Shown here in pieces: positions 42,134 through 52,184 of a DNA stretch of 64,000 bases. The notes below the pieces were generated by a model that was not told where the DNA came from, ran no database searches, and saw nothing but the letters and a program-made list of their open reading frames with translations. The DNA lies in contig CP051231.1 in NCBI GenBank assembly GCA_017792405.1, positions 260,634 to 324,633 on the forward strand, read 5' to 3'. This DNA comes from Oceanicola sp. (GTDB lineage: Bacteria > Pseudomonadota > Alphaproteobacteria > Rhodobacterales > Rhodobacteraceae). Both the position numbers and the translations under genes were made by a program. Within the stretch, counting starts at the first letter, position 1; each line of letters begins with the position of its first letter.

Positions 42134-42846
42134 CAGGCGCCCTCGCGCCGCGCGTCGAACCCGCCGCGGTGCCGTTCCTGCCGGTAGAAATCCTGCAGGC
42201 TCTTGCCCGGTTCGATCCGGAACCGCTCGCCCGTTTCCATGCCTTTCACCCGGTCCACCCGGAACATCCGGAAATCGTCGCGCAGCTCGCACCAGCCGAT
42301 CAGCGTCCAGGTCCGGCCCCAAAAAATCAGGCTCAGAGGCCGCACCACCCGCGCCGTTTGCGCCCCCTCGGCATCGCCGTAGTCCAGCACCAGCCGTTCC
42401 CGCGCATCCACCGCCCGCTCGATCCCGTCGAGCCGCCGCCGGGTGTCATCATCCATGAGGTAAGGCATTGAAAAGGCGTGAATCTGCAGGCCAGCCGCCT
42501 TGTCGCGCTCGGCCTCCGGCAGCACGGCGGCGATCTTCACCAATGCCTCTTCGGCGGCCTCGGCCATCTCCAGCCCGCCCCAGGCCCGGATCAGCCGGGC
42601 GCCGGCCACCAGCGCCACGATCTCGTTTCGGTTGAACATGAGCGGCGGCAGATCGAAGCCCGCACGCATCAGGTAGCCCACGCCTGCCTCGCCCTCGATC
42701 GGCACGCCGGAGCCCTGCAGATCGGCGATGTCGCGGTAGATCGTGCGCTCGGACACCTCCAGCCGTTCGGCCAGCATCCGCGCAGTGACCAGCCGCCCCC
42801 CTCGGAGCAGCTGGACGATCTGGAAGAGACGGTCAGCGCGGCGCAT
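42130..42846 (-). CDS. WYL-domain (YafY-type) HTH regulator
   Basis: The 238-aa protein has an N-terminal DeoR-like HTH (RLVTARMLAERLEVSERTIY then RDIADLQGSG) and a C-terminal WYL domain with the late LIFWGRTWTLIGWCELRDDF. WYL domains sense nucleotides or DNA breakdown products and are frequent in defence and stress loci. Here the partner is a VOC gene immediately upstream. ATG 42846 overlaps the VOC stop by 1 nt; a GTG at 42849 is possible. Confidence 0.85.
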   Translation of the reverse strand: MRRADRLFQIVQLLRGGRLVTARMLAERLEVSERTIYRDIADLQGSGVPIEGEAGVGYLMRAGFDLPPLMFNRNEIVALVAGARLIRAWGGLEMAEAAEEALVKIAAVLPEAERDKAAGLQIHAFSMPYLMDDDTRRRLDGIERAVDARERLVLDYGDAEGAQTARVVRPLSLIFWGRTWTLIGWCELRDDFRMFRVDRVKGMETGERFRIEPGKSLQDFYRQERHRGGFDARREGAC

Positions 42847-43259
42847 CACTCAGCCTTGTTGAACTCAAACAACCCGATGGAGTTGCCATCGGGATCGACC
42901 GTATAGGCAAACCGCCCGGAAGGAATGGGGATAATGCCCGGCAGCACCCGCCCGCCGGCCTCCATCACCCGCTCCAGCGCCGGCTCGAGCGAGGCCACGG
43001 CCAGATGCACGGTCACGCCGTTGCCGTCACTCGCAGGGGTGCCGGGGTAGAGGTGGCCCGCGGTGCCATCCATCGGCGATTTCACCGGCAGCATGGCCAT
43101 CGGGTTGGGGCCGCTCTCATCCTTGGTGAGCGGGTTGCCCAGCACCTTGCCGTAATAGGTGATGGCGGCGTCGAGATCGCGCACCGGGATCTCGCACCAG
43201 ACAAGCGCATCCTTGGGCAGGCTCTTGGTATCGGCGGGGTTGGTCATGGTGTCAGTCAT
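42846..43259 (-). CDS. VOC-family protein (glyoxalase-like)
   Basis: The 137-aa product from ATG 43259 has ALVWCEIPVRDLDAAITYYG and a late RFAYTVDPDGNSIGLFEFNK, typical of the GLOD/VOC fold with a C-terminal metal-ligand Glu. Its function is unknown. GAGG lies 10 nt upstream of the start. It overlaps the WYL gene by 1 nt, so the two form an operon and the WYL regulator may control it. Confidence 0.82.
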   Translation of the reverse strand: MTDTMTNPADTKSLPKDALVWCEIPVRDLDAAITYYGKVLGNPLTKDESGPNPMAMLPVKSPMDGTAGHLYPGTPASDGNGVTVHLAVASLEPALERVMEAGGRVLPGIIPIPSGRFAYTVDPDGNSIGLFEFNKAE

Positions 43260-43361
43260 GGCAGGCATCCTCAGAAGGGTTTCGATGCCCCATCCTCGCA
43301 CCCCCCTCCTGACAGCTACCTGTCAGGAGCCCGTCAGTGCCCCGGAGGTTTCGCGCATCCT

Positions 43362-43387
43362 GTTCATTTTCTTGCTGAAAATATCCA
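43362..43387 (-). repeat. Post-stop motif, copy 2
   Basis: On the minus strand GGATATTTTCAGCAAGAAAA then TGAACA follows the DUF1285 terminator, in the same orientation as that gene. It is 17 or more identical positions with copies 1 and 3. Confidence 0.6.
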
Positions 43388-43403
43388 CCCAAACAAAAGG
43401 AAT

Positions 43404-43417
43404 GCGCCGCAAGGCGC
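43404..43417 (-). terminator. Probable terminator of the DUF1285 gene
   Basis: GCGCC-TTGC-GGCGC (minus strand) is followed by ATTCCTTTTGTTT toward 43391. It lies 15 nt beyond the DUF1285 stop. Confidence 0.5.
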
Positions 43418-43432
43418 TCAATTTGGCAGGAG

Positions 43433-44023
43433 TTACGGCAGCTCGCTGGCCGGAATGATGCGGAAGAACTGGCCGCCGGACCAGAGGCCGAACCAGCCGT
43501 CCACCGTGCTGCCGATCTCCACCAGCCGATAAAAGCTCTTGCGGTCGATCAGTGCCTCCAGCCCGGCGCGCACGTGCACGTAGGGCGAGGGCTCGCCTGT
43601 CTCCGGCTCGCGCTCCACGCGAATCGGGTTTTCCGCTCCCGCATCTGTCACATCGCCCACATTGGTCTCGAACCGCAGCAACTGGGCTTCGCCCGCGCCC
43701 TCGGCGGTGAAATCCACCGCGACGAAGGGGGCGTCATCGACTGTGATGCCGACTTTCTCGACCGGGGTAACGAGAAAGTAATCTTCTCCCTCCTTCTTCA
43801 GGATGGTCGAGAACAGCCGCACCAGCTCGGGGCGGCCGATCGGCGTGCCGAGGTAGAACCATGTGCCATCGCGGGCGATCCGCATGTCGAGGTCGCCGCA
43901 AAAGTCGGGGTTCCACAGGTGAACGGGCGGCAGGCCGCCCTTTTTGGCAGCACTGCGGGCCGCGGATTCGAGGCTTCCTGCGTCCGGGGTCACAATATCT
44001 TGTCTGGCCTTCGATTTCGCCAT
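43433..44023 (-). CDS. DUF1285 family protein
   Basis: The 196-aa soluble protein contains PPVHLWNPDFCGDLDMRIAR, DGTWFYLGTPIGRPELVRLF and EDYFLVTPVEKVGITVDDAP, the core of DUF1285. These proteins are often encoded beside MoxR-DUF58-DUF4159 operons, as here (divergent, 61 nt gap). A role in that system is likely but undefined. The start at 44023 matches the family. Confidence 0.85.
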   Translation of the reverse strand: MAKSKARQDIVTPDAGSLESAARSAAKKGGLPPVHLWNPDFCGDLDMRIARDGTWFYLGTPIGRPELVRLFSTILKKEGEDYFLVTPVEKVGITVDDAPFVAVDFTAEGAGEAQLLRFETNVGDVTDAGAENPIRVEREPETGEPSPYVHVRAGLEALIDRKSFYRLVEIGSTVDGWFGLWSGGQFFRIIPASELP

Positions 44024-44084
44024 TGGTCTCACATGCGATAGATGGCTTACTGGGCCATAACCTAGCCGACCAAGGAGAAATGTC

Positions 44085-45088
<1,004 letters not shown>

Positions 45089-45092
<4 letters not shown>

Positions 45093-46018
45093 GCGACGCC
45101 GGTCCAGTTGCTCTTCATGCCGGCGTCGGGCGCGGGCTGCGCTCCAAGGCCGAGGGGCTGGCCGCCGCGCTGCCCCCGCTTCTGGCCGATGCCGAGCATC
45201 TGGCCCAGACCGTGCTGCTGGGCGCCCACGGGCGCCGTCGCAGCGGCATGGGCGATGAGTTCTGGCAATACCGCCCGCTGGCGGTGGGCGATGAGGCGCG
45301 CAGCATCGATTGGCGCCGCTCGGCAAAGTCCGATCAGCACTTCGTGCGTGAGAAGGAGTGGCAGGCGGCGCAATCGGTCATGCTGTGGTGCGATGAGGCG
45401 ATGTCGATGCGCTTTTCCGGCGCGCCGGGTAAACGGCCGACCAAGGCCGAACGCGCACGGCTGCTGAGCCTCGCGATTGCCGTGCTTCTGGTGCGCGGCG
45501 GCGAGCGCGTGGGCCTTGCCCGGCTAGACCAGCCGCCGCGCTCCGGCCCGCTGCAACTGATCCGCATCGCCGATGCGCTGGGCGGCGCGATGGAGGCCGA
45601 AGAGCAAAACCTGCCCGGCCCCGATTACGGCGCGCCGAGGGGGGACACGCTGCCGCTGCACTCCCGTGCGGTGTTTTTGAGCGACTTCATGGGCGAGATC
45701 GACGCTGCCGAAAACGCCCTTGCCCGCGCCGCCGACCGGGGCGTGCGCGGCGCTCTGCTGATGGTGCTCGACCCGCAGGAAGAGGAGTTCCCTTTCGACG
45801 GGCGCACCATCTTCGAGAGCATGGGCGGGAGCCTTGCGCATGAGACCCGCAAGGCGGGTGATCTGCGCGCCCGCTATCTCGACCGTCTGGCCGCCCGCAA
45901 GGATCGGCTGGAGCAACTCGCCCGCACCACCGGCTGGCAGTTCTCGACCCATCACACCGACACCCCGGCGCAGGGCGCGCTGCTCTGGCTCTACGGCGCA
46001 TTGGAGCATGGCCGCTGA
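45089..46018 (+). CDS. DUF58 protein (MoxR partner)
   Basis: The 309-aa protein contains SGMGDEFWQYRPLAVGDEAR then SIDWRRSAKSDQHFVREKEW, the DUF58 signature, and the VWA-like strand VMLWCDEAMSM. It starts with TTG at 45089, overlapping the MoxR stop (TTGA). It is thought to be the MoxR client. The stop overlaps the next ATG by 1 nt. Confidence 0.9.
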
Positions 46019-48831
46019 TGTTCGCGATCGGTCCCATAGGCTTTACCGCGCCGCTGCTGCTCTGGGCGCTCGTCGTGCTGCCACTGCTGTGGCTGCTGCT
46101 GCGCGCCGTGCCGCCCGCGCCGATCCGCCGCCGCTTTCCGGGCGTGGCGCTGCTCTTGGGGTTGGAGGACGAAGACAGCCAGACCGACCGCACGCCGTGG
46201 TGGCTGCTGCTGCTGCGGATGCTCGCTGTAGCCGCGATCATCATCGGTTTTGCCGGCCCGGTCCTGAACCCCGAGGAGCGCCGCGAGGGCACTGGCCCGC
46301 TGCTGATTGCCCTCGATGGCGGCTGGGCCGATGCCCGCGACTGGCCCGGGCGGATGGCCCGGATCGAGGGACTTCTGGCCGATGCTGCCGCGACCGACCG
46401 GCCGGTGGCCGTGGTCTCGCTGACCGCGCTGCCCGCGCCGGGCGAGCTGCCGATGCTGGCGGCCGCTGCCTGGGGCCCGCGCCTTGCCGGGCTCGAGCCC
46501 ACGGCCTGGCCGCCCGAGAGCGGAGCAGCGGTGGCCTGGGCCGAAAGCGTCGAGGGCAGCTTCGAGACTTATTGGCTCTCTGACGGGCTGGACCATGAAG
46601 GCCGCGAAGAGGTGCTGGCCGCGCTCGAAGAAAAAGGCCCGGTCACGGTGTTCGAAAGCCCGCGCCGCCCGCTCGGCCTGCGCCCCGCGCGGTTCGAGGA
46701 CGGGCAGGTGCGGCTGACGGTGCTGCGGCCCGATGAGACCGCCGCGCAGACCGCCACGGTGCTGGCCTATGGCCGCGACCCCTCCGGCACCGAGCGGGTG
46801 CTGGCGCGGGCCGAGGCCGCGTTTGAACCCCAGGCCACAGAGGCCGAGGTGGCGCTGGTGCTGCCCGCCGAATTGCGCAACCGGATCACCCGCTTCGAGC
46901 TTCAGGCCGCGCGGGGGGCTGGTGCGGTGACGCTGACCGACGATGGGTTGCGCCGCCGTGAGGTGGCCCTGATCGCGGGCCGTGAAGACCGCGAGGGGCT
47001 GGAGCTGCTCTCGCCGCTGCACTACCTCGAACGCGCGCTGCAGCCGACTGCCGACTTGGTGGAAGGCACTCTGCCCGACATTCTGCTGGCCAATCCCGAT
47101 GCCATCGTCTTTGCCGATGTGGCCGACCTGCCGCAGGCGGAGAAGGACGACCTGCTGGCGTGGGTCGAGGAGGGCGGGATGCTGCTGCGTTTCGCCGGGC
47201 CGCAACTTGCCGCCTCCGATGTGAGCCGCCGCGATGAAGACCCGCTGATGCCGGTGCGCCTGCGCGAAGGCGGGCGCTCGGTGGGCGGGGCGATGAGCTG
47301 GGGCGAGCCGAAGGCGCTGCGGCCCTTCCCCGAGGCCTCGCCCTTCTACGGCCTTGCGCTGCCCGACGATGTGACGGTCACGGCGCAGGTGATGGCCCAG
47401 CCCGACCCGGAGCTGGCCGAGCGGGTGATTGCCTCGCTCGCCGATGGCACGCCGCTGGTCACCCGTAAGCGGGTGGAGCAGGGGAGCGTGGTGCTCTTTC
47501 ACGTGACCGCCAATGCCGAATGGTCCTCTCTGCCGCTCTCGGGCCTCTTCGTGCAGATGCTGGAGCGGCTGGCGATTTCGACCCGCCCCGCAAGCCCGGA
47601 GGCGAGCGAGCTGGAAGGCACCGTCTGGACGCCGGAGCGGGTGCTGGATGGTTTTGGCGGGGTGCAGGATGCAGGCACGCTGCCGGGCGTGGATGGCGCC
47701 GACCTTGGCGCCGCGCTGGCCGGTGAAGCGCCTATCGGGCCGGAGCTTCGGCCTGGGCTCTATGCCGGCGAGGATCGGCTGATCGCGCTCAACGTGCTGG
47801 GCAGCGAGGCCGTGCTGGAGCCGGTGAACTGGCCCGCGCGGGTGCCGGTGGAGGGGCTGGCCGTGAGCCGGGAGACCGCGCTGAAGGGCTTTGTGCTGAC
47901 CGCCGCGCTGGTGGCGCTGGCGCTGGACATTCTCGCCTCGCTCTGGCTTGGCGGCCGCCTCATCGCGCCGCGTGCCAAGGGCGTGGCGCGCGGTTCTTCG
48001 ACGGCGGGCGCGGTGCTCATCGCTGCGTTCTTGGCCGCAGCGCCGGACGGTGCAAAGGCGCAGGAGGAAGACCTTGACCTGCTGGCGCTGGAGGCGACCA
48101 CCGAGGTCGTGCTGGCCCATGTCGTCACCGGCGATGCGCGGCTCGACGAGGTGGCCCAGGCCGGGCTGCGCGGCCTCTCCGACACGCTCTTCCGCCGCAC
48201 CTCGATCGAGCCTGCCGAGCCGATCGCGGTGAACCTCGAGACCGATGAGCTGGCCTTCTTCCCCTTCCTCTACTGGCCGGTGAACCCGAACCAGCCGATC
48301 CCTTCGGACGAGGCCTATGCCAAGCTGAACCGTTACTTGCGCACCGGCGGGATGATCCTGTTCGATACCCGCGATGCCGATATCGGCGGCTTTGGCGCCG
48401 GTACGCCCGAGGGCCGTAAGCTGCAGGAGCTGGCCCGCCCGCTCGACATTCCGCCGCTGGAACCGATCCCGATGGATCACGTGCTGACCCGCACTTTCTA
48501 CCTGTTGCAAGACTTTCCCGGCCGCTGGGCGAGCCGCGATGTCTGGGTCGAGGCCGCGCCGCCCGATGCCGAGGTTGTGGAGGGCATGCCCTTCCGCAAC
48601 CTCAATGACGGGGTGACGCCGGTGGTGATCGGCGGCAACGACTGGGCGGCGGCCTGGGCGGTGGAAAACAACGGCGCGGCGATGTTTCCCGTGGGGCGCG
48701 GCTACGCGGGAGAGCAGCAGCGCGAGATCGCCTATCGCTTTGGCGTGAACCTGATCATGCACGTGCTCACCGGCAACTACAAAAGCGACCAGGTCCACGT
48801 GCCGGCCCTGCTCGACAGGCTGGGCCAATGA
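46018..48831 (+). CDS. BatA-domain/DUF4159 membrane protein
   Basis: The 937-aa protein has an N-terminal BatA-type aerotolerance domain with two membrane helices (about 8-32 and 62-82, around RRRFPGVALLLGLEDEDSQT), a long periplasmic-type region and a third helix near 625-650. A C-terminal DUF4159 domain follows (about 690-937, AFFPFLYWPVNPNQPIPSDE and RYLRTGGMILFDTRD). The DUF4159 domain is related to glutamine-amidotransferase-like folds. It is coupled to neighbours by overlaps at both ends. Confidence 0.88.
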   Translation: MFAIGPIGFTAPLLLWALVVLPLLWLLLRAVPPAPIRRRFPGVALLLGLEDEDSQTDRTPWWLLLLRMLAVAAIIIGFAGPVLNPEERREGTGPLLIALDGGWADARDWPGRMARIEGLLADAAATDRPVAVVSLTALPAPGELPMLAAAAWGPRLAGLEPTAWPPESGAAVAWAESVEGSFETYWLSDGLDHEGREEVLAALEEKGPVTVFESPRRPLGLRPARFEDGQVRLTVLRPDETAAQTATVLAYGRDPSGTERVLARAEAAFEPQATEAEVALVLPAELRNRITRFELQAARGAGAVTLTDDGLRRREVALIAGREDREGLELLSPLHYLERALQPTADLVEGTLPDILLANPDAIVFADVADLPQAEKDDLLAWVEEGGMLLRFAGPQLAASDVSRRDEDPLMPVRLREGGRSVGGAMSWGEPKALRPFPEASPFYGLALPDDVTVTAQVMAQPDPELAERVIASLADGTPLVTRKRVEQGSVVLFHVTANAEWSSLPLSGLFVQMLERLAISTRPASPEASELEGTVWTPERVLDGFGGVQDAGTLPGVDGADLGAALAGEAPIGPELRPGLYAGEDRLIALNVLGSEAVLEPVNWPARVPVEGLAVSRETALKGFVLTAALVALALDILASLWLGGRLIAPRAKGVARGSSTAGAVLIAAFLAAAPDGAKAQEEDLDLLALEATTEVVLAHVVTGDARLDEVAQAGLRGLSDTLFRRTSIEPAEPIAVNLETDELAFFPFLYWPVNPNQPIPSDEAYAKLNRYLRTGGMILFDTRDADIGGFGAGTPEGRKLQELARPLDIPPLEPIPMDHVLTRTFYLLQDFPGRWASRDVWVEAAPPDAEVVEGMPFRNLNDGVTPVVIGGNDWAAAWAVENNGAAMFPVGRGYAGEQQREIAYRFGVNLIMHVLTGNYKSDQVHVPALLDRLGQ

Positions 48832-50921
48832 ACGCAGACAGCATCATCTTCGACCCGCATCTGCCGTGGATCGCGCTCTATGCCGCCGTGGCGCTGGCGG
48901 TGCTCTTCATCGCGCTGGCAATCTGGCGCGGGCTGGCGGGCTGGTGGCTGCGGGCGCTGGCCGCCGCGGCCCTGCTGGTGGCGCTGGCCAACCCCTCGCT
49001 GCAACAGGAAGAGCGCAACCCGCTCTCCGACATCGTGCTGGTGGTGGTGGATGAAAGCGCGTCGCAAGGCCTCTCGGACCGCGCCGAGCAGACCCAGGCC
49101 GCGCTGGGCCGTGTGCTGGCGCAGATCGCGGCGATGCCCAACACCGAGGCCCGCGTGGCCGTGGTGGGCGATGGCGAGGGCGATGAGGGCACCCGCGCAA
49201 TGGCGGCGCTCTCCGAGGCGCTGGCCGAAGAGCCGCGCGCACGGGTGGCCGGTGCGATCCTGATCTCTGACGGGCGCGTGCATGACATGGAGCGCACGCC
49301 CGATCTGCCCGCGCCTTTGCACCTGCTGATGACCGGCCACTCCACCGATTGGGACCGCCGCCTCGTGGTGCAAAACGCCCCCGCCTTCGGCATCCTCGGG
49401 GAAGAGATCGAGCTGACGCTGATGATCGAGGATCAGGGCGATCTGCCCTCCGGTGCGGGGCGGGGGGCCACGGTGCCGCTTTCCATCGCCATCGATGGCG
49501 AGGAGCCGCGCACCTATGACGTGCCGGTGGGCGAGGAACTTTCGCTGCCCGTGACCCTGAGCCACGGCGGCAAGAACGTGATCCAGTTCATCACCCCTAC
49601 GGCGGAGGGCGAGCTGACTGACCGGAATAACGCCGCCGTGGTTCAGATCAACGGCGTGCGCGACCGGCTGCGGGTGCTGCTGGTGAGCGGCGAGCCGCAC
49701 CCCGGCGAGCGGACATGGCGCAACCTGCTGAAGTCGGACTCTTCGGTGGACCTCGTGCACTTCACCATTCTGCGCCCGCCCGAAAAGCAGGATGGCGTGC
49801 CGGTCAGCGAGCTGTCGCTCATCGCCTTCCCGACCCGCGAGCTCTTCATCGAAAAGATCGACGAGTTCGATCTGATCATCTTCGACCGCTACAAGCGGCG
49901 CGGTATCCTGCCCACGCTCTACCTCGACAACATCCGCGACTACGTCGAGCGCGGCGGGGCGGTGCTGGTGGCGGCGGGGCCGGATTTTGCCAGTGCCGAC
50001 AGCATCTACCGCTCGCCGCTGGGCGACATCATGCCCGCTTCGCCCTCGGCCCGTGTCATGGAGGAAGGGTTTCTGCCCGAAGTGACCGAACTGGGCGAAA
50101 AGCACCCGGTCACCGAGGGGCTGGAGGCTCTCTATCCCTCGGAGGAAGAGGGCGTGCCGGGCTGGGGCCGCTGGTTCCGGCTGGTGGACTTGATCCCCGG
50201 CGAAGGGCAGGTGGTGATGCAGGGGCTGGAGGAGCGCCCGCTGCTGGTGCTGCAACGGCAGGGCGAGGGCCGGGTGGCGCTCATGGCGTCAGACCACGCA
50301 TGGCTCTGGTCGCGCGGGTTCGAGGGCGGCGGGCCGCAGCTCGAACTGCTGCGACGGCTGGCGCACTGGATGATGAAGGAACCGGACCTCGAAGAAGAGA
50401 GCCTGACCGCCGAGGCGGTGGGGCAGGAGATGACGGTGACGCGCCGCACGCTGGGCGATGCGCCCGACGAGGTGGAGGTCACCGGCCCGGATGGCTCGGT
50501 GTACGTGGTGCCGCTCGAAGAGGTTTCGCCCGGGTTGTATCAGGGCGTGTTCGAGGGTCCGGACCTTGGGCTCTACCGGCTGGTGGAAGGCGAGCGCACG
50601 GCGGTTGTCGCGCTCGGGCCGTCGGCGCCGAAGGAGTTCGAGGAAACTATCGCGACAGGCGCGGTTCTGGAAGCCGCGATCGGCGCGCGGCGCGGCGGCG
50701 TAGTGCCGTTGGAAGATGGCGCGCCCGACATTCGTGAAGTGCGCGAGGGCCGGGTGGCCGCCGGGCGCGGCTGGATCGGGATCACCCCGCGCGAGGCCTA
50801 TGTGACGGCGGATGTGACCGTGATCCCGCTGGTGAACCCGCTGCTGTTTCTCGTGCTGGCGGCTTTGCTGACGCTCGGCGCATGGCTGGTGGAAGGGCGG
50901 CGCGGCGCGAAAGCGGCTTAG
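48828..50921 (+). CDS. Membrane protein with VWA-like MIDAS and amidotransferase-like domain
   Basis: The 697-aa protein starts with two membrane helices (about 13-32 and 38-56). A VWA-like segment follows, with IVLVVVDESASQGLSDRAEQ (MIDAS-type D-x-S-x-S as DESAS). The middle region contains RGGAVLVAAGPDFASAD, a class I amidotransferase-like fold, and a last membrane helix (LLFLVLAALLTLGAWLV) near 670-690. It is the fourth gene of the MoxR-DUF58-DUF4159 operon and overlaps it by 4 nt. Confidence 0.87.
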   Translation: MNADSIIFDPHLPWIALYAAVALAVLFIALAIWRGLAGWWLRALAAAALLVALANPSLQQEERNPLSDIVLVVVDESASQGLSDRAEQTQAALGRVLAQIAAMPNTEARVAVVGDGEGDEGTRAMAALSEALAEEPRARVAGAILISDGRVHDMERTPDLPAPLHLLMTGHSTDWDRRLVVQNAPAFGILGEEIELTLMIEDQGDLPSGAGRGATVPLSIAIDGEEPRTYDVPVGEELSLPVTLSHGGKNVIQFITPTAEGELTDRNNAAVVQINGVRDRLRVLLVSGEPHPGERTWRNLLKSDSSVDLVHFTILRPPEKQDGVPVSELSLIAFPTRELFIEKIDEFDLIIFDRYKRRGILPTLYLDNIRDYVERGGAVLVAAGPDFASADSIYRSPLGDIMPASPSARVMEEGFLPEVTELGEKHPVTEGLEALYPSEEEGVPGWGRWFRLVDLIPGEGQVVMQGLEERPLLVLQRQGEGRVALMASDHAWLWSRGFEGGGPQLELLRRLAHWMMKEPDLEEESLTAEAVGQEMTVTRRTLGDAPDEVEVTGPDGSVYVVPLEEVSPGLYQGVFEGPDLGLYRLVEGERTAVVALGPSAPKEFEETIATGAVLEAAIGARRGGVVPLEDGAPDIREVREGRVAAGRGWIGITPREAYVTADVTVIPLVNPLLFLVLAALLTLGAWLVEGRRGAKAA

Positions 50922-50981
50922 GCCAGGACGTATCCCGACATAGCTTCACAGCCGCGCACTGTCGGCGGGACAAGCGGCAAC

Positions 50982-51326
50982 TTAAGGCAGATCGACCTGA
51001 ACGCGCGGGCCGCCCCAGCCCTCGGGGAGGGTGCTGGTTTCAATCCAGACGCGTTTGACGCCCTGCGGGATCTTCACGCCGGAGAGGCTGCGGGTGAAGG
51101 GCTGCTCATCGACATGGGGGTGCAGCAACTCGCGGGTGCCGAGCACGCGGCCGGTCTCGTTGGTGACCCGCCAGCCGTTGGCGTAATCGTCCCAGCCGGT
51201 ATCGCCGTGCGAGAGCGTCACCTCGAAGCGCCATGCCCCGCCGGAGGGCGCGGCCTTGACGGCCTCGACCTTTGCCGGATCGGCCGTTGCGGGAAGGGCG
51301 AGGAGGGTAAAGATGAGCCAGCGCAT
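50982..51326 (-). CDS. Secreted protein of unknown function
   Basis: From ATG 51326 the 114-aa product has a signal peptide (MRWLIFTLLALPATADPAKV region) and a mature beta-rich domain with HGDTGWDDYANGWRVTNETG and RELLHPHVDEQPFTRSLSGV. No cysteines. The family is unknown. It is followed, on the same strand upstream, by the DUF599 gene. Confidence 0.7.
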   Translation of the reverse strand: MRWLIFTLLALPATADPAKVEAVKAAPSGGAWRFEVTLSHGDTGWDDYANGWRVTNETGRVLGTRELLHPHVDEQPFTRSLSGVKIPQGVKRVWIETSTLPEGWGGPRVQVDLP

Positions 51327-51386
51327 GGCCGGCAAGATGGCATGGCAGGGCATTACAGCGGGTCACAAAACCGTCAGAGGGGCCGG

Positions 51387-52094
51387 TTATTCGGCGGCCG
51401 TATCGGGCTGCATCAGCACCACGCGCGACTGGCTCCAGAACTCGCGCCGCCAGATCACCACGGCGCTGACGATGGCGCCCAGCATCAGCCCCCACGGCCC
51501 TACCAGCCAGCCAAGCGCCCCGAGGGCGAAATAGATCGACCGCATGCCGCGGTTGAAGCTCTTGGCGGCGGTGATGTTGATCTCGGCGGCCTTGGCGGCG
51601 CGCGGGTAGGTGGCGGGGTCTTCCACGTCATTCGGGATCGCGCCCATGACCACCGAGGAGTAGCCGAATAGCCGGTGCGCCCAGACGAACTTGAGGAAGG
51701 CGTTGGCGAGGAAGAAGAGTATCAGCACGATCTTGATCTCGAAGGCCAGCGTGGTGGTGGTGCCGAGCGAGAGATCTTCGGCCAGCCCGGTGAGCTGCTC
51801 GGGGTTGCCGATCACCGCCAGCCCGCCGCCGATGGAGATCATGCAGGCGGAGGCAAAGAAGGTGGTGCCCTGCCGCAGGTTGCCGAGGATGGTGGCATCG
51901 AAGATGCGGGGCTGGCGGGTGACATGCTCGCGCAGCCAGTCGCGCCGGTAATCCTGCATCAGCACCGAGACCGAGGGCTTGCCCGCTGGTGGATGCTCCA
52001 CCACCCAGCCGAGCATCGCCCAGAGGCCGAGAATGAGCGCCACGGCCACGCCGTCGGCGGTGGAGAAAGGGGCAAGAAGCGGCATCAGATCCAT
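51387..52094 (-). CDS. DUF599 membrane protein
   Basis: The 235-aa protein has about four or five helices and the DUF599 landmarks GWVVEHPPAGKPSVSVLMQD, RDWLREHVTRQPRIFDATIL, GNLRQGTTFFAS and AKSFNRGMRSIYFALGALGW. Function is not known. It is divergent from glcD with a 90-nt gap that carries the glcD promoter region. Confidence 0.85.
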   Translation of the reverse strand: MDLMPLLAPFSTADGVAVALILGLWAMLGWVVEHPPAGKPSVSVLMQDYRRDWLREHVTRQPRIFDATILGNLRQGTTFFASACMISIGGGLAVIGNPEQLTGLAEDLSLGTTTTLAFEIKIVLILFFLANAFLKFVWAHRLFGYSSVVMGAIPNDVEDPATYPRAAKAAEINITAAKSFNRGMRSIYFALGALGWLVGPWGLMLGAIVSAVVIWRREFWSQSRVVLMQPDTAAE

Positions 52095-52123
52095 GGGCGG
52101 ACCCTATGTCGCGCCAGCGCCGG

Positions 52124-52162
52124 TTGCCAGATGGCAAAATTGGTTATATTTTCTGACCAATT
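52124..52162 (+). promoter_or_regulatory. glcD promoter and palindromic operator candidate
   Basis: TTGCCA (52124-52129) and TATATT (52145-52150) have a short 15-nt spacer. AATTGGT (52138-52144) and ACCAATT (52156-52162) are perfect inverted repeats flanking the -10, 11 nt apart. The arms resemble GntR-type (LldR/GlcC-like) half-sites, but the spacing is unusually long. No regulator gene is adjacent. Confidence 0.4.
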
Positions 52163-52184
52163 CAGCAAGGGAGGTGCCGCCGCC

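Noticed and set aside
45991..48828. A 945-codon open frame opposite the BatA/DUF4159 gene
   Set aside because: It is an antisense artefact of GC bias; the plus strand has clear domains and coupled start/stop overlaps.
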